DNA of 64,000 nt, from the NCBI RefSeq assembly GCF_963677035.1, contig NZ_OY781472.1, positions 1,984,001-2,048,000 of the forward strand, in the 5' to 3' direction. Shown here one piece after another: positions 1-9,567 of this stretch (position 1 is the first letter of the stretch; every line of letters begins with the position of its first letter). The notes below the pieces were generated by a model, which saw only the letters and a program-made list of their open reading frames with translations, was not told where the DNA came from and made no database searches. The translations under genes and the position numbers were made by a program. This DNA comes from an uncultured Hyphomonas sp. (lineage in GTDB: Bacteria; Pseudomonadota; Alphaproteobacteria; Caulobacterales; Hyphomonadaceae).

Positions 1-2
1 GG

Positions 3-104
3 ATGAGCACGCACCCGGCCAGCGAGACACGGGCCGAGAACTTCCGTAAATGGATGCCGGAGGCGATTGCGGAATATGAAAGCCGTTGCGGCCCGTTAAG
101 GTAG
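3..104 (+). CDS. C-terminal end of M48-family metalloprotease (partial)
   Basis: Only the last 33 codons lie in the window; the gene begins upstream of base 1. The visible peptide contains STHPASETR followed by a helix ending CGPLR and a TAG stop. The S-T-H-P-x-x-x-x-R pattern is characteristic of the C-terminal part of the M48 (HtpX/Oma1/LoiP-like) zinc peptidase catalytic domain, just after the third zinc ligand region. Membrane or periplasmic protein quality control is the usual role of the family. The HExxH active site is outside the window, so the call rests on this short motif alone. Confidence 0.6.
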   Translation: MSTHPASETRAENFRKWMPEAIAEYESRCGPLR

Positions 105-140
105 AAGAGGGTCGGTGTGGCAAATGGCGCCCTGACATAA

Positions 141-174
141 AACTGCGCCCTTACCTTTGCAGGTGGGCGCAGTT
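141..174 (+). terminator. Probable terminator hairpin after the M48 gene
   Basis: A 10-base inverted repeat (AACTGCGCCC / GGGCGCAGTT) with a 14-base loop lies 37 bases after the stop of the M48 fragment. There is no strong T run, so it may be a weak or factor-assisted terminator. Confidence 0.45.
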
Positions 175-287
175 CCTTGGCGTCCCGCGCCAGCCTGTGG
201 CCAGTCCCACCCAGCACAAATACATACGCGGTTGCAAAATCACGCTTTGGACAAAGTATTGCCTGCGAAACGCTTTAAAATATTACG

Positions 288-298
288 TACCATTGGTA
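288..298. promoter_or_regulatory. Candidate TetR operator palindrome
   Basis: TACCATTGGTA is a perfect 5-1-5 palindrome 28 bases before the start of the TetR gene, in an AT-rich promoter-like stretch. TetR regulators commonly repress themselves from such sites. Assignment to this regulator is inference from position. Confidence 0.45.
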
Positions 299-326
299 TG
301 ATAAGCCAGCAACGAAAAAAAGACCC

Positions 327-914
327 ATGCCGAGGAGAACTGCAGAACAGGCAGAAGCCACCCGCGCTGCCATCCTTGATGCAGCCCGGGGCCGATTTGC
401 CGAAGAAGGCTTCAGTGCCAGCATTGCCAGCATCGTTGCCGGGGCAGGGGTGACGAAGGGGGCTTTGTTCCACCATTTCCCCAGTAAGTTGGATCTGTTC
501 CGTGAGGTCTGGATCGACCTGCAGACGCGAATGGAAGAGGAAGCGCGCTCGGAAGCCCGCAAGATGAGCGGCGAAAATGACCCGTATATCCAGTTCCTGA
601 CCGGCGCACGGGTATATCTGGAATGGGCCGCCCGCCCGGAATATTTCAAGATTGTCCTGTATGAAGGCCCCGTCGTGCTTGGCTTGCAGGGATGGTACGA
701 GTCCAACCGCAACCTCGGCCAAAGCAGTGTTCGTCAGGCGATGGAGGCGTTGGCCGAGCGGGGACGCATCGCGCCGGGCCGTGTGAACTCCTATTCGGTG
801 CTGGTTCAGTCTGCGCTGAACGGCGCGGGGTTTGCGCTCGCAGAGGGGCTCGACGGTCTGACGCCGGATGAGGTTTACGAGGCCTTCGAAGCCATGATCC
901 GCAGCCTGCACTAG
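327..914 (+). CDS. TetR/AcrR family transcriptional regulator
   Basis: A 195-residue protein of normal TetR length. The N-terminal helix-turn-helix is clear at residues 10-56, with the signature GVTKGALFHHFPSKLDLF, in which the FHHFPSK segment is the recognition helix end. The C-terminal two thirds is the variable ligand-binding and dimerisation domain; a YLEWAARPEYFKIVLYEG stretch near residue 95 is common in TetR proteins that regulate efflux or fatty-acid genes, but the ligand cannot be read. Its stop overlaps by four bases the stop of the convergent oxygenase gene, so the two genes are not co-transcribed. A palindrome just upstream suggests autorepression. Confidence 0.9.
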   Translation: MPRRTAEQAEATRAAILDAARGRFAEEGFSASIASIVAGAGVTKGALFHHFPSKLDLFREVWIDLQTRMEEEARSEARKMSGENDPYIQFLTGARVYLEWAARPEYFKIVLYEGPVVLGLQGWYESNRNLGQSSVRQAMEALAERGRIAPGRVNSYSVLVQSALNGAGFALAEGLDGLTPDEVYEAFEAMIRSLH

Positions 915-1582
915 GCGAGGGGATCGATATGCCCCTGGATCGACGGGTTCACCCGCCACCATGCGGCAATGCCGAACCGTGATGCCTTCGTCACTTCGAC
1001 AGCATGCGGAATGGTTTCAGAGAGCATGAATACGACACCTGCGCGTTCTGGCAGAATGTTGGCGGATGGTTCAGCGGATTCATCGGCGCCTTCCGGCCAG
1101 ACAACAAGCGCCCCGCCATTCTCCCCGTCCCAGTCTTCATTGAGGTACACAACGAGGGACACGACCCGGTTGCGCGGCCCTTCAAAGCTGTCAATGTGGC
1201 GGTCGTAGAATTCCCCCGGCTGGTAGACAGCGAAGCAGGCTTCGAATTCGAACAGGCCGATCAGGAGGCCGCGGTTCAGGGCTTCACGCAGTTGCTCTGC
1301 CCACTGCAGGAAACCTGCCTGTGCCGGTGTCGTGCCATCCATCCAGGCGATCCGGGATTTGCGGATCGACCGGTCTAGCTGGAAGTCCGCCTCCCGGCCG
1401 ATCCCCGCAGGTGCCAGGTCGCCTTCCGTGTTCGCATCCAGCACTTCTGCACGTAAGGCGAGGTACAGGGCATCGGGCAACATGTGCGGTTGCCAGCTCC
1501 AGCCCTTTGACGCGAGATCGCCAAGGATTGCGCCGAGGCGGTTATCGCCGGGCGGGGGCACCACAGGGGCAATGGCCGTCAT
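911..1582 (-). CDS. 2-oxoglutarate/Fe(II)-dependent oxygenase (SM-20/prolyl hydroxylase-like)
   Basis: A 223-residue soluble protein with the double-stranded beta-helix fold signature of P4Hc-type 2OG dioxygenases. The iron facial triad is visible as H129-x-D131 (RHIDSF) and H193 (IPHAVEV), and R202 in SRFGIAAWWR is placed to bind the 2-oxoglutarate carboxylate. The segment VVSLVVYLNEDWDGENGGAL is typical of the family. Relatives hydroxylate prolyl or other residues in proteins or act on small molecules; the substrate here is unknown. Start is the first ATG, 27 bases from the stop of the carA gene upstream on the same strand, so the two may be co-transcribed. Confidence 0.85.
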   Translation of the reverse strand: MTAIAPVVPPPGDNRLGAILGDLASKGWSWQPHMLPDALYLALRAEVLDANTEGDLAPAGIGREADFQLDRSIRKSRIAWMDGTTPAQAGFLQWAEQLREALNRGLLIGLFEFEACFAVYQPGEFYDRHIDSFEGPRNRVVSLVVYLNEDWDGENGGALVVWPEGADESAEPSANILPERAGVVFMLSETIPHAVEVTKASRFGIAAWWRVNPSIQGHIDPLA

Positions 1583-1608
1583 GGCCGTAAACTTTCAAAA
1601 GGGCTGGA

Positions 1609-2796
1609 TTATTTTCCGGCCCGGTGTTGCGCCATCAGGTCCGCAAAACGCTGGAACAGATAGAAACTGTCCTGCGGGCCCGGGCTGGCTTCGGGGTGAT
1701 GCTGGACCGAGATGATCGGGCGGTCCTTCACGGCAAGGCCGGAATTCGTGCCATCGAACAGCGAGCGGTGGCTTTCCTCCACGCCCGCCGGCAGGGTGGC
1801 CGGATCGACGGTGAAGCCATGGTTCATGGACACAATCTCCACCTTCCCGGTGGAGAGATCTTTCACCGGGTGGTTTGCGCCATGATGGCCCTGCGCCATT
1901 TTCATTGTCTTCGCACCAAGGGCGAGCGCCAGAAGCTGGTGTCCGAGGCAGATGCCAAGGATCGGCAGGCCGCTGCCGATCACCGCGCGGATCATGTCTC
2001 CGGACCGCTGGATCGTCGCGGCGGGATCACCCGGGCCGTTGGAGAACACAACGCCGTCGGGCTTCAGCGCAGCGATGTCCTCGAATGACGCGTCGCCATT
2101 CACGACAGTCGCGCGGATGCCGACATTTGCGAGGTTGCGCAGGATGTTCTTCTTCACGCCGAAATCGACCACAACGACGTGGAAGTCCGGTTTATCCAGA
2201 TGGCCATACCCGGTTTCCGGCAGCCACAGGCTTTCGGAATTCTCGAAGTCTGCGCCGGTATCGACGTCAGCGGCGAGGTCGGCTGTTTCCAGGCCCTCCC
2301 AGGCGCGGGCGGCTTCGATCAGCGCATCGAGGTCGATGTTTCCGTCCGGTTGGTGGCAGATGGCGGCTTTTTGCATGCCTTTTTCGCGGATCAGGCGGGT
2401 GATGGCGCGCGTATCGACCCCGGAAAGGCCGACAATGCCGCGTTTTTGCAGCCATGATTCGAAGGTTTCGGTGGACCGCCAGTTGGATGGTGCCGTGATC
2501 GGCTCCCGGAAAATGGCGCCCCGTGCAGCATGGGATCCGGGGTCTGAGGACTCCTCATGGTCCTCGTCATTGGTCCCGACATTGCCGATATGAGGAAATG
2601 TGAACAGGACGATCTGCGACGCGTAGGAGGGGTCCGTGAGGATCTCCTGATATCCCGTGATCGCTGTATTGAAACACAATTCTCCGGTTCGGACGCCAGT
2701 AGCGCCAGCACCGTGACCAAGAAACACTGTGCCGTCGGCGAGCGCGATCGCTCCCGTGGCTGATGTAGCCGCTTGAGTTTTGGCCAAGTAGGACAT
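1609..2796 (-). CDS. carA: Carbamoyl-phosphate synthase small subunit
   Basis: Glutaminase subunit of carbamoyl-phosphate synthase; it hydrolyses glutamine and passes ammonia to CarB for arginine and pyrimidine synthesis. An N-terminal CPSase small-chain domain ([11 protein letters not shown] near residue 48) is followed by a class I glutamine amidotransferase domain with the nucleophile cysteine in GICLGHQ and the H-x-E pair in QHHPEAS. The frame can be opened at a GTG at 2805, but that sits one base after a GGGAGG ribosome site; the ATG at 2796 has proper spacing and is preferred (395 residues). carB is not adjacent. The gene is divergent from yqeY, with which it shares about 160 bases of promoter space. 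Confidence 0.97.
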   Translation of the reverse strand: MSYLAKTQAATSATGAIALADGTVFLGHGAGATGVRTGELCFNTAITGYQEILTDPSYASQIVLFTFPHIGNVGTNDEDHEESSDPGSHAARGAIFREPITAPSNWRSTETFESWLQKRGIVGLSGVDTRAITRLIREKGMQKAAICHQPDGNIDLDALIEAARAWEGLETADLAADVDTGADFENSESLWLPETGYGHLDKPDFHVVVVDFGVKKNILRNLANVGIRATVVNGDASFEDIAALKPDGVVFSNGPGDPAATIQRSGDMIRAVIGSGLPILGICLGHQLLALALGAKTMKMAQGHHGANHPVKDLSTGKVEIVSMNHGFTVDPATLPAGVEESHRSLFDGTNSGLAVKDRPIISVQHHPEASPGPQDSFYLFQRFADLMAQHRAGK

Positions 2797-2956
2797 ATTT
2801 GTCACACCTCCCGGGCGCCGCGTAGGGTCTCATTAACCCATCCGCATGAAGTTCGTCCGGTGTATTGGGGCGGAGTCTCTGTTGCGTCAAGCAAGTGATG
2901 CGGCAGGGGTTATGAGAGGCGAACGCGGCATGGGCCGAGAAGATACGAGTGGATTG

Positions 2957-3427
2957 ATGTCGCTTAAGGCGCGCATTGGAAATGCCCTCAAATCAGAGAC
3001 CGAAAAGGGCAAACCGGGTGTACGCCTGGCAACGCTGCGCCTGATCGATTGCGCGGTGCGCGACCGGGACGTGTGCGCGCGTGGCCGCGGCGCCGGTGAA
3101 GGCTGCCCGGAAGGGGATGTCCGCCGCGTGCTGGAGACCATGGTCGCCCAGCGCGAAGTGGCTGCCCGCGAGCACGAAGATGCCGGCCGCCTCGAAGAGG
3201 CCATTCGCGAACGCGAGGAAATCGAGATTATCCAGCAATTCCTGCCAGTCCCCCTGCAGGGCAAGGCGCTGGAATCGGCCGTGGAGGAGGTTGTGACCGA
3301 CCTCGGCGCCTCCAGACTCAAGGATCTCGGCCGCTGCATGAGCGCTCTCAAGGAGCGTTATCCCGGCATGATCGAGTCCGGCGCAGCAGGCAAAGCCGTC
3401 CGCAAGGCCCTTTCGCGCGCCAGCTGA
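2957..3427 (+). CDS. yqeY: GatB/YqeY domain protein
   Basis: A small helical protein of 156 residues related to the C-terminal tail domain of the GatB subunit of tRNA amidotransferase. Features are MSLKARIGNALK at the N-terminus, a long charged helix (AREHEDAGRLEEAIREREE), IIQQFLPVPL and the final GxxGKAVRKAL helix. Known family members bind tRNA-related partners, but the stand-alone role is not firmly established. The frame extends upstream, but the start at 2957 matches the family N-terminus and has GAGTGGA in front. It heads the common alphaproteobacterial order yqeY-dnaG-rpoD. Confidence 0.9.
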   Translation: MSLKARIGNALKSETEKGKPGVRLATLRLIDCAVRDRDVCARGRGAGEGCPEGDVRRVLETMVAQREVAAREHEDAGRLEEAIREREEIEIIQQFLPVPLQGKALESAVEEVVTDLGASRLKDLGRCMSALKERYPGMIESGAAGKAVRKALSRAS

Positions 3428-3546
3428 TCCCGTCCGTGGACTCTTTTTGACATCCGGAAGCATCCTGGCCTTGCCGGACGCTCTTTTCGTGAGTTGACGT
3501 GAAAAGGCGCGTTTCCCCGGAGGCGGGAACGCGGTATCCTTAAGAA

Positions 3547-5427
3547 ATGGCGCCACCTTCCATCCGCATCCCTGACGGCTTCGTAGAGGAGCTGAAGGCC
3601 CGTATCCGGCCTTCGGATGTGATCGGCCGCAAGGTGAAGCTGACCAAGAAGGGGAAGGAATGGGTCGGCCTGTCCCCCTTCACCAATGAGAAATCGCCCA
3701 GTTTCTACGTCAACGACCAGAAGCGCATCTTCAAGGATTTCTCCTCCGGTCTTGGCGGCGATGTCATCAGCTTCATCATGGAGACTGAACGGCTGAGCTT
3801 CATGGAGGCGGTGGAAAAGCTGGCGGAAGAAGCCGGCATGGAGCTGCCCAAGGCGAGCCCGCAGGCCGCCGAGGAATATGACCACCGCAAACGCCTTCAG
3901 GCCGTGTGCGAAGCGGCCGCGGCCTATTTCGAAGACAGGCTGCATTCTTCGGAAGGCTCGGCGGCGCGCACGTATCTTGAAGGGCGGGGCCTGCGGCCTG
4001 CCGCCTGGAAACGCCATCGCCTCGGCTATTCGCCGGATGACTGGCGCAAGACAATCGACCATCTGAAATCGCAGGGGTTCTCCACGAAGGAAATCCTGGA
4101 GGCCGGGCTCGCCAAGGAGAGCGACCGGGGCGGTGAGCCCTATGATGCGTTCCGCGGACGCCTGATGTTCCCGATCGCGGACGTGCGCGGCGGGATCATC
4201 GCCTTCGGGGGCAGGGCGCTGCAGCCGGATGCCAAACCGAAATATCTGAATTCAGGTGACACGCCGCTGTTTCACAAGTCGCGCGTGCTCTACCGCTACA
4301 AGGTGGCGCGGGAAGCGCTGGGCAGTGGCGAAGGCGGCGGCCTGCTTGTCTGCGAAGGCTACATGGATGCGATCGCGCTGGCGGAAGCCGGCTTTGGGGC
4401 TTCTGTGGCGCCGCTCGGCACGGCGTTGACGGAAGACCAGCTGAGCCTGATCTGGCGAGCCGGTCCGGAACCGGTCCTGTGTTTTGACGGTGACCGCGCC
4501 GGACTTGGCGCAGCTTACCGGGCCATCGACCGGGCCCTGCCGCATGTCGAGCCGGGACGGTCACTGTTTTTCGTGCTGCTGCCGGACGGTATGGATCCGG
4601 ACGATCTGATTCGGGCGCGGGGCCCCGGCGCCATGTCGGACGCGCTGGAGGAACGGATCGCCATGTCTGAGCTGCTCTGGCTGCGTGAGCGCGATGCCGA
4701 GCCGCTGGACACGCCCGAGCGCCAGGCAGGCCTGGAGGCGCGTCTGATGGCCGCCGCTGCACAAATCCAGCATCCCGGTGTGCGCGCCGCGTATGAGCGC
4801 GATCTCAAATCACGGATGCGGGATCATTTCTGGCAGCTGCGCCAGGCCAGCCGCAGCAGGCCAAAAGGTAATGGCGACTACAGAAAGCGCACCGGAACGG
4901 GACAGTTTCCCGCCTCAGGCGATCAGGGGCAGGTGGAACTGAAGGGCGGCGCACCGGCCAAACTGCGCGGCCTAGGCCAGGTGGTGCGGGCGGTCGATAC
5001 GCCGGAACTGCTGGACCTCGGCGCCGAAACACTTGCGGCAGCTGTTTTTGCCGATCCGGACGTCAGCCGGATGCGCGATGCCGTGCTGGATTTCGCTGAT
5101 GCAGGAAAACCTATTGACCGCAGCGCATTGAGTGCCCATTTAGCGGAAGCAGGGAACATGCGCGCTGCCAGTCTGCTCAACGAATATCCCCAGACGCCTC
5201 CGATAGTGGTCGACGGACCCGAGGCACGGGAATGGCTCATTGCCCTCGAGCAATACATGGTTGCAGGTCGTTCCGCAGAGCAGGACACCGACACTGGCAT
5301 GGATGATGCTGGTGCCGATGCTACGTCGTCGCCATCAGCCTGGCGGCGCAAGCACCAGCTTGTCGCGGAACGCAGGGCTCTCAGAGCCCGCATGAACGAG
5401 GCAGCAGGAAAAGTCGGCGAAAGCTGA
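3547..5427 (+). CDS. dnaG: DNA primase DnaG
   Basis: Synthesises RNA primers at the replication fork. 626 residues: an N-terminal region equivalent to the zinc-binding domain (residues about 36-100), the catalytic core with TOPRIM motifs CEGYMDAIAL (about 270) and CFDGDRAG (about 312), and a C-terminal helicase-binding region from about 440. The zinc ligands are absent: the usual CPFH is SPFT (43-46) and the usual FYHCFGC is IFKDFSS (61-67), although the surrounding NEKSPSF and GGDVISFIMETE are kept. This appears to be a lineage trait of alphaproteobacterial primases. It lies 119 bases after yqeY and 65 before rpoD. Confidence 0.97.
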   Translation: MAPPSIRIPDGFVEELKARIRPSDVIGRKVKLTKKGKEWVGLSPFTNEKSPSFYVNDQKRIFKDFSSGLGGDVISFIMETERLSFMEAVEKLAEEAGMELPKASPQAAEEYDHRKRLQAVCEAAAAYFEDRLHSSEGSAARTYLEGRGLRPAAWKRHRLGYSPDDWRKTIDHLKSQGFSTKEILEAGLAKESDRGGEPYDAFRGRLMFPIADVRGGIIAFGGRALQPDAKPKYLNSGDTPLFHKSRVLYRYKVAREALGSGEGGGLLVCEGYMDAIALAEAGFGASVAPLGTALTEDQLSLIWRAGPEPVLCFDGDRAGLGAAYRAIDRALPHVEPGRSLFFVLLPDGMDPDDLIRARGPGAMSDALEERIAMSELLWLRERDAEPLDTPERQAGLEARLMAAAAQIQHPGVRAAYERDLKSRMRDHFWQLRQASRSRPKGNGDYRKRTGTGQFPASGDQGQVELKGGAPAKLRGLGQVVRAVDTPELLDLGAETLAAAVFADPDVSRMRDAVLDFADAGKPIDRSALSAHLAEAGNMRAASLLNEYPQTPPIVVDGPEAREWLIALEQYMVAGRSAEQDTDTGMDDAGADATSSPSAWRRKHQLVAERRALRARMNEAAGKVGES

Positions 5428-5492
5428 AAAAGCACGGAACTTTGAGGCGTATGGCGGGGCGAGCGCGTCGTATGTCACGGGAGAGAGAGTGA

Positions 5493-7481
5493 ATGGCATC
5501 TGCCAAGCAGAAGAATACGCAGAGCGAACGTGAATCCGAGGACGAAAAGGACAACGACGCCGGTCTTGTCGATTTCAACGCCACGGACGTCAAAAAGGTT
5601 CTGAAGCGCGCCCAGAAGCGCGGCTTCATTACGCATGACGAAATCAACGCGATGCTGCCGAATGACGAGATGACCTCAGACCAGATCGAGGACGTCATGT
5701 CCCAGATCTCGGAAATGGGCATCGCCGTCGTCGAGACAGAAGAAGAAGCGGAAGAGCAGGGCAAGGCCCTGACCAAGATCGAGGACCGCAAGGTCGTCGC
5801 CAAGAAGGGCAATGCGCGCGGCTCCGACCGTACCGACGACCCGGTGCGCATGTACCTGCGCGAGATGGGCGCCGTTGAGCTGCTCTCCCGCGAGGGCGAG
5901 ATTGCGATTGCCAAACGGATCGAAGCCGGCCGCGATGCGATGATCCGCGGCCTGTGCGAGAGCCCGCTGACCTTCGAAGCCATGATGGTCTGGCGGGACG
6001 AGCTCATCAATGAGCGCATCCTCCTGCGTGACCTGATCGACCTGGAAGCGACATATGGCGCGGAAAATCCGCCGCCGGAGCCGAAGCCCGTCGAGAAGGA
6101 AGAAGAGCCTGAGGCGAAGGCGAAAACCCGCCGCGGCGAAGTTGACGAGGTCGAGGCCGAACGCGAGCGCCAGAAGAAAGAAGCCGAAGAGGAAGAGGAC
6201 GAAGACGACGCCGCCGCCATGTCCATGTCGGCCATGGAAGCGGAACTTCGTGACGGCGTCCTCGCCAAGCTCGACGAAATCTCCGACGGCTTCGGGCGTT
6301 ACCGCAAGCTGCAGGACAAGCTCGTTACCCGCCGGATGGAAGGCAAGGAACTGACGCCGAAGGCGCAGTCCGAATATGACGAACTGTCCAACAATATCGT
6401 TGAGAACCTGAAGACGATCCACATCAACAACGCCCGTATCGAGGCGCTGGTGGAACAGCTTTATGCCATCAACAAGAAGCTGATGGGCCTGGAAGGCAAG
6501 CTGATGCGCCTCGCTGATGCGCATGGCGTGCCGCGCAAGGAATTCCTCAGCAATTATTTCGGCCGCGAGCTGGAGCCGGACTGGACCGAACAGGTCAGAG
6601 GCCTGTCTGCGAAATGGAAGCGTTTCGTCGACTCCAAGGAAACTGACATCGAGGAAGTGCGGTCGGAAATCTCCGAAATCGCGCAGGAAATCGGTATTCC
6701 GATCGACGACTATCGCCGCATCGTCCAGACGGTGCAGAAAGGCGAGCGCGAAGCCCGCATCGCGAAAAAGGAGATGGTGGAAGCCAACCTCCGCCTCGTG
6801 ATCTCCATCGCGAAGAAATATACGAACCGCGGCCTTCAGTTCCTGGATCTCATCCAGGAGGGCAATATCGGCCTGATGAAGGCGGTGGACAAATTCGAGT
6901 ATCGCCGCGGCTACAAATTCTCGACCTACGCCACCTGGTGGATTCGTCAGGCCATAACGCGGTCGATTGCCGACCAGGCCCGTACGATCCGTATTCCGGT
7001 GCACATGATCGAGACGATCAACAAGATCATCCGTACCCAGCGCCAGATGCTGCACGAGATTGGCCGCGAGCCGACCCCGGAAGAACTGGCCGAGAAGCTG
7101 GGCCTGCCGCTGGAGAAGATCCGCAAGGTTCTGAAGATCGCGAAAGAGCCGATCTCGCTGGAAACGCCGATTGGCGACGACGAGGATTCAAACCTCGGCG
7201 ACTTCATCGAGGACAAGGCCGCGCTGCTGCCGGTCGATGCCGCGATCCAGTCGAACCTGCGCGAGACGACGACCCGCGTGCTCGCCTCGCTCACCCCGCG
7301 TGAGGAACGTGTGCTGCGCATGCGCTTCGGCATCGGCATGAACACCGATCACACGCTGGAAGAAGTCGGCCAGCAATTCAGCGTGACACGCGAACGTATC
7401 CGCCAGATCGAAGCCAAGGCGCTCCGCAAGCTGAAGCACCCAAGCCGCAGCCGCAAACTGCGCAGCTTCCTGGATACATAA
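5493..7481 (+). CDS. rpoD: RNA polymerase primary sigma factor (sigma-70)
   Basis: Housekeeping sigma factor of 662 residues. Region 1.1 is at the N-terminus; region 1.2 begins at [11 protein letters not shown] (about 112). A long acidic and lysine-rich non-conserved region follows (about 175-250). Region 2 ([13 protein letters not shown] to [13 protein letters not shown], about 429-505) binds core polymerase and the -10 element. Region 3 follows and region 4.2 ([20 protein letters not shown]) near the end reads the -35 element. GTG or TTG alternatives were not needed: the ATG has a GAGAGAG tract before it. It ends 9 bases before an accessory gene of different composition. Confidence 0.98.
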   Translation: MASAKQKNTQSERESEDEKDNDAGLVDFNATDVKKVLKRAQKRGFITHDEINAMLPNDEMTSDQIEDVMSQISEMGIAVVETEEEAEEQGKALTKIEDRKVVAKKGNARGSDRTDDPVRMYLREMGAVELLSREGEIAIAKRIEAGRDAMIRGLCESPLTFEAMMVWRDELINERILLRDLIDLEATYGAENPPPEPKPVEKEEEPEAKAKTRRGEVDEVEAERERQKKEAEEEEDEDDAAAMSMSAMEAELRDGVLAKLDEISDGFGRYRKLQDKLVTRRMEGKELTPKAQSEYDELSNNIVENLKTIHINNARIEALVEQLYAINKKLMGLEGKLMRLADAHGVPRKEFLSNYFGRELEPDWTEQVRGLSAKWKRFVDSKETDIEEVRSEISEIAQEIGIPIDDYRRIVQTVQKGEREARIAKKEMVEANLRLVISIAKKYTNRGLQFLDLIQEGNIGLMKAVDKFEYRRGYKFSTYATWWIRQAITRSIADQARTIRIPVHMIETINKIIRTQRQMLHEIGREPTPEELAEKLGLPLEKIRKVLKIAKEPISLETPIGDDEDSNLGDFIEDKAALLPVDAAIQSNLRETTTRVLASLTPREERVLRMRFGIGMNTDHTLEEVGQQFSVTRERIRQIEAKALRKLKHPSRSRKLRSFLDT

Positions 7482-7490
7482 AGTCACTCA

Positions 7491-9323
7491 ATGTCGTATG
7501 GCGCTCCTGGTGATGCCTTTGGCCAAGTTCCTCCAGAAGATCTAAAGTCATTTTTGATCGAAAGATCTTCAGTCGAGGTAAGAGATATTGCTCTTCGTAC
7601 CGCGTGGAGGGTAATGCCTCTTGTCTCAAGGGCTTACAAAGACACTCTATTTGTTCGTTCTACGTATGCAGTATTCAGGGCATCGCTTTCCTCGCAGTAT
7701 GGCAGCTCATCGTCTGCGTATTCTGCTGCTAAATTTGCATCTTCGGTCGCCAATGCCGTGTCTGCTGGTGCAGATGCCGCCGCTTCTGCGGTCCAGGCTT
7801 CCGGATTTTCTGCTCTTGCATCGGCGAATTCTTATGCCAATGCCACTGCTCCAGCTGTAGTCGATGCTGCTACTTTTGGCATTCTCAATGCAGGTGACTC
7901 TGCGATTGCCGCATCGGCAAATACTAGTACCGGGAACGATATTTGGCGGGCATTCCGAAAGGATTTTCTTTTATGTGCGGAAGAGAAGAGCTCGCTTCTG
8001 AAAAACCCCTTGTGGGTGGAGGAGCCGGGATGGTTTCGCCTGTCGGTGGCTGATTGGACTAGACGCCTTGCAGATCTTTCACCGGAATGGGGATTGGTGA
8101 TTCACTGGTACAAACAGGTGTGCGTCGACGCCACACAGGATCCATTTAGGAGCCCAAAGTTGAAAGCTATTGGCAATGAGTCCTCTAGTTTTTGGGGTGC
8201 CGAAAAAAATAGTTCGCGAACCCCTCAAGTCGTTATGATCCAAATTGCAGAACGGCTAGGTTGGTCTTTGGAGCGCCCAGCAGAAACTCTCTCCAATTTT
8301 ATCCTGCGATATTTGAAGGAACGGCACCGGCCAGTTCAATTGAGTGAGCTGTTTTCTGCATTTGAGCGCGCTGGTTACTTTTCGCCACAGTCTTCGATTA
8401 AGGGACGGCTCTACGAACTTGTTAAAGATGACAAAGTTCAAAGAGTGGGACGTGGTTTGTACGTAGCAAACGATCGCTCATTGCCTCGTGATTGGCCGGA
8501 GGCGATCGAAGGAGTTAAATCGCCATTTGACTATGGTTGGACCACTGATGGGAAGATTGCGCTCATTGGCGACGCCTTGGGGAGGGTATTTGCTCCTGAA
8601 TACCGATCTCCGGACGATTCTAGAAAGCGCCTAGAGGCCGCAAGACGAATGGCCGAATCAGTAGCTCGGGAAGTTCAATCGGGTAAATTTCAGATCGGCG
8701 ATAACTATACAACGGATCTACAGAACTATTCGAAACAGCTTCCGGGCGACATTGAAGGGAATATTTACTTAGCAGACTCGATAATTCGTACACTGCGTGA
8801 TGACTTAGAAGATGACCTGAGGCTGGGTTTTGTTAGTGAAAGGGCAGCGCGCCGATTAAAACGCGTAATCGAGGCTCATTATGGACTGCGCGTCTATTTC
8901 CCGGATCTGCAGGGATTTTACGATGACGTAAAACGCGGGGAATTGGCGGAGCCACCGCCTATAGAGGCTATGCGAAATCTATCAGAGGCTGTAGAGGCTT
9001 TTACCCCTGACGTTTTCGATGAATCTGTGGTCGATACAGTAGATGAGAGGTGCTGGCCAACTTATCACTCAACTGAACGATCCTCAGTCAAAGTAGAAGA
9101 AGCCACGGAGTTAACAGTCGACCTGCCGCCAGATCCGATCTCTGACGTCGATCCAGTGCAGTCAGATCAGGCAGCCCGTGCCGGAGCCTTCAATCGTCTT
9201 TGGGGTATTCTGAAACAAACCGAGAAAGCCGCAAAGAACGTGGAGCGCGCCGAAAAAGTTGCAGATATTTTTGCGCGGAACATCGATGAGGTTATTGGCT
9301 GGCTTTCAAAGATTGTAAGTTAG
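7491..9323 (+). CDS. Unknown modular accessory protein with winged-helix-like segment
   Basis: No function recognised. The DNA is plainly AT-richer than rpoD before it and uses many codons rare in the neighbours, suggesting acquisition. The 610-residue product shows: an N-terminal helical part (1-65); an Ala/Ser-rich helical tract (68-145); a tryptophan-rich block (150-215) containing IWRAF, PLW, W-x8-L and HWYK; a block from about 280 to 328 (PVQLSELF ... GRLYELVKDDKVQRVGRGLY) that resembles a winged helix ending in its beta wing; an acidic helical region; and a final amphipathic segment FNRLWGILK to VIGWLSKIVS. Proteins with an Ala-rich tract plus the W-rich block occur in alphaproteobacterial accessory regions, to my recollection uncharacterised. 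It starts 9 bases after rpoD without an obvious ribosome site and its TAG stop overlaps the stop of a metY remnant on the other strand. Confidence 0.75.
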   Translation: MSYGAPGDAFGQVPPEDLKSFLIERSSVEVRDIALRTAWRVMPLVSRAYKDTLFVRSTYAVFRASLSSQYGSSSSAYSAAKFASSVANAVSAGADAAASAVQASGFSALASANSYANATAPAVVDAATFGILNAGDSAIAASANTSTGNDIWRAFRKDFLLCAEEKSSLLKNPLWVEEPGWFRLSVADWTRRLADLSPEWGLVIHWYKQVCVDATQDPFRSPKLKAIGNESSSFWGAEKNSSRTPQVVMIQIAERLGWSLERPAETLSNFILRYLKERHRPVQLSELFSAFERAGYFSPQSSIKGRLYELVKDDKVQRVGRGLYVANDRSLPRDWPEAIEGVKSPFDYGWTTDGKIALIGDALGRVFAPEYRSPDDSRKRLEAARRMAESVAREVQSGKFQIGDNYTTDLQNYSKQLPGDIEGNIYLADSIIRTLRDDLEDDLRLGFVSERAARRLKRVIEAHYGLRVYFPDLQGFYDDVKRGELAEPPPIEAMRNLSEAVEAFTPDVFDESVVDTVDERCWPTYHSTERSSVKVEEATELTVDLPPDPISDVDPVQSDQAARAGAFNRLWGILKQTEKAAKNVERAEKVADIFARNIDEVIGWLSKIVS

Positions 9324-9478
9324 CCGCTCGCTTTCAGCGCCTGATCCAGATCCGCGATCAGGTCATCGGCGTCTTCGATGCCGATGGTGAGGCGGACCGT
9401 GTCCGGTGAGGTGCAGGCGGCGATCTGCTGTTCTTCGGTCAGCTGGCGGTTCGTGCTCGAGGCTGAGTAGATGACCAT
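9320..9478 (-). pseudogene. Remnant A: 3' end of an O-acetylhomoserine sulfhydrylase gene
   Basis: Read on the minus strand this gives 52 codons in one open frame, including RQLTEEQQIAA, SPDTVRLTIGIEDADDL and DLDQALKASG before a TAA stop. These match the last 52 residues of the intact enzyme at 13879-15165 with a handful of substitutions. Similarity fades with small indels upstream of 9478. It has no N-terminal catalytic part and cannot be functional. Its stop codon overlaps the stop of the 610-residue protein gene, suggesting that an intact metY once ended here. Confidence 0.85.
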
Positions 9479-9567
9479 CAAGCAAGTATTCCGCCACAGT
9501 AATGCGATTGCATTAAATTATTTCCCACCTATACCCGCATCAGCAGAACAGATGCGAGGGGAAACTA

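Noticed and set aside
5676..7055. 459-codon open frame on the minus strand
   Set aside because: Antisense to rpoD; mirror of conserved sigma regions.
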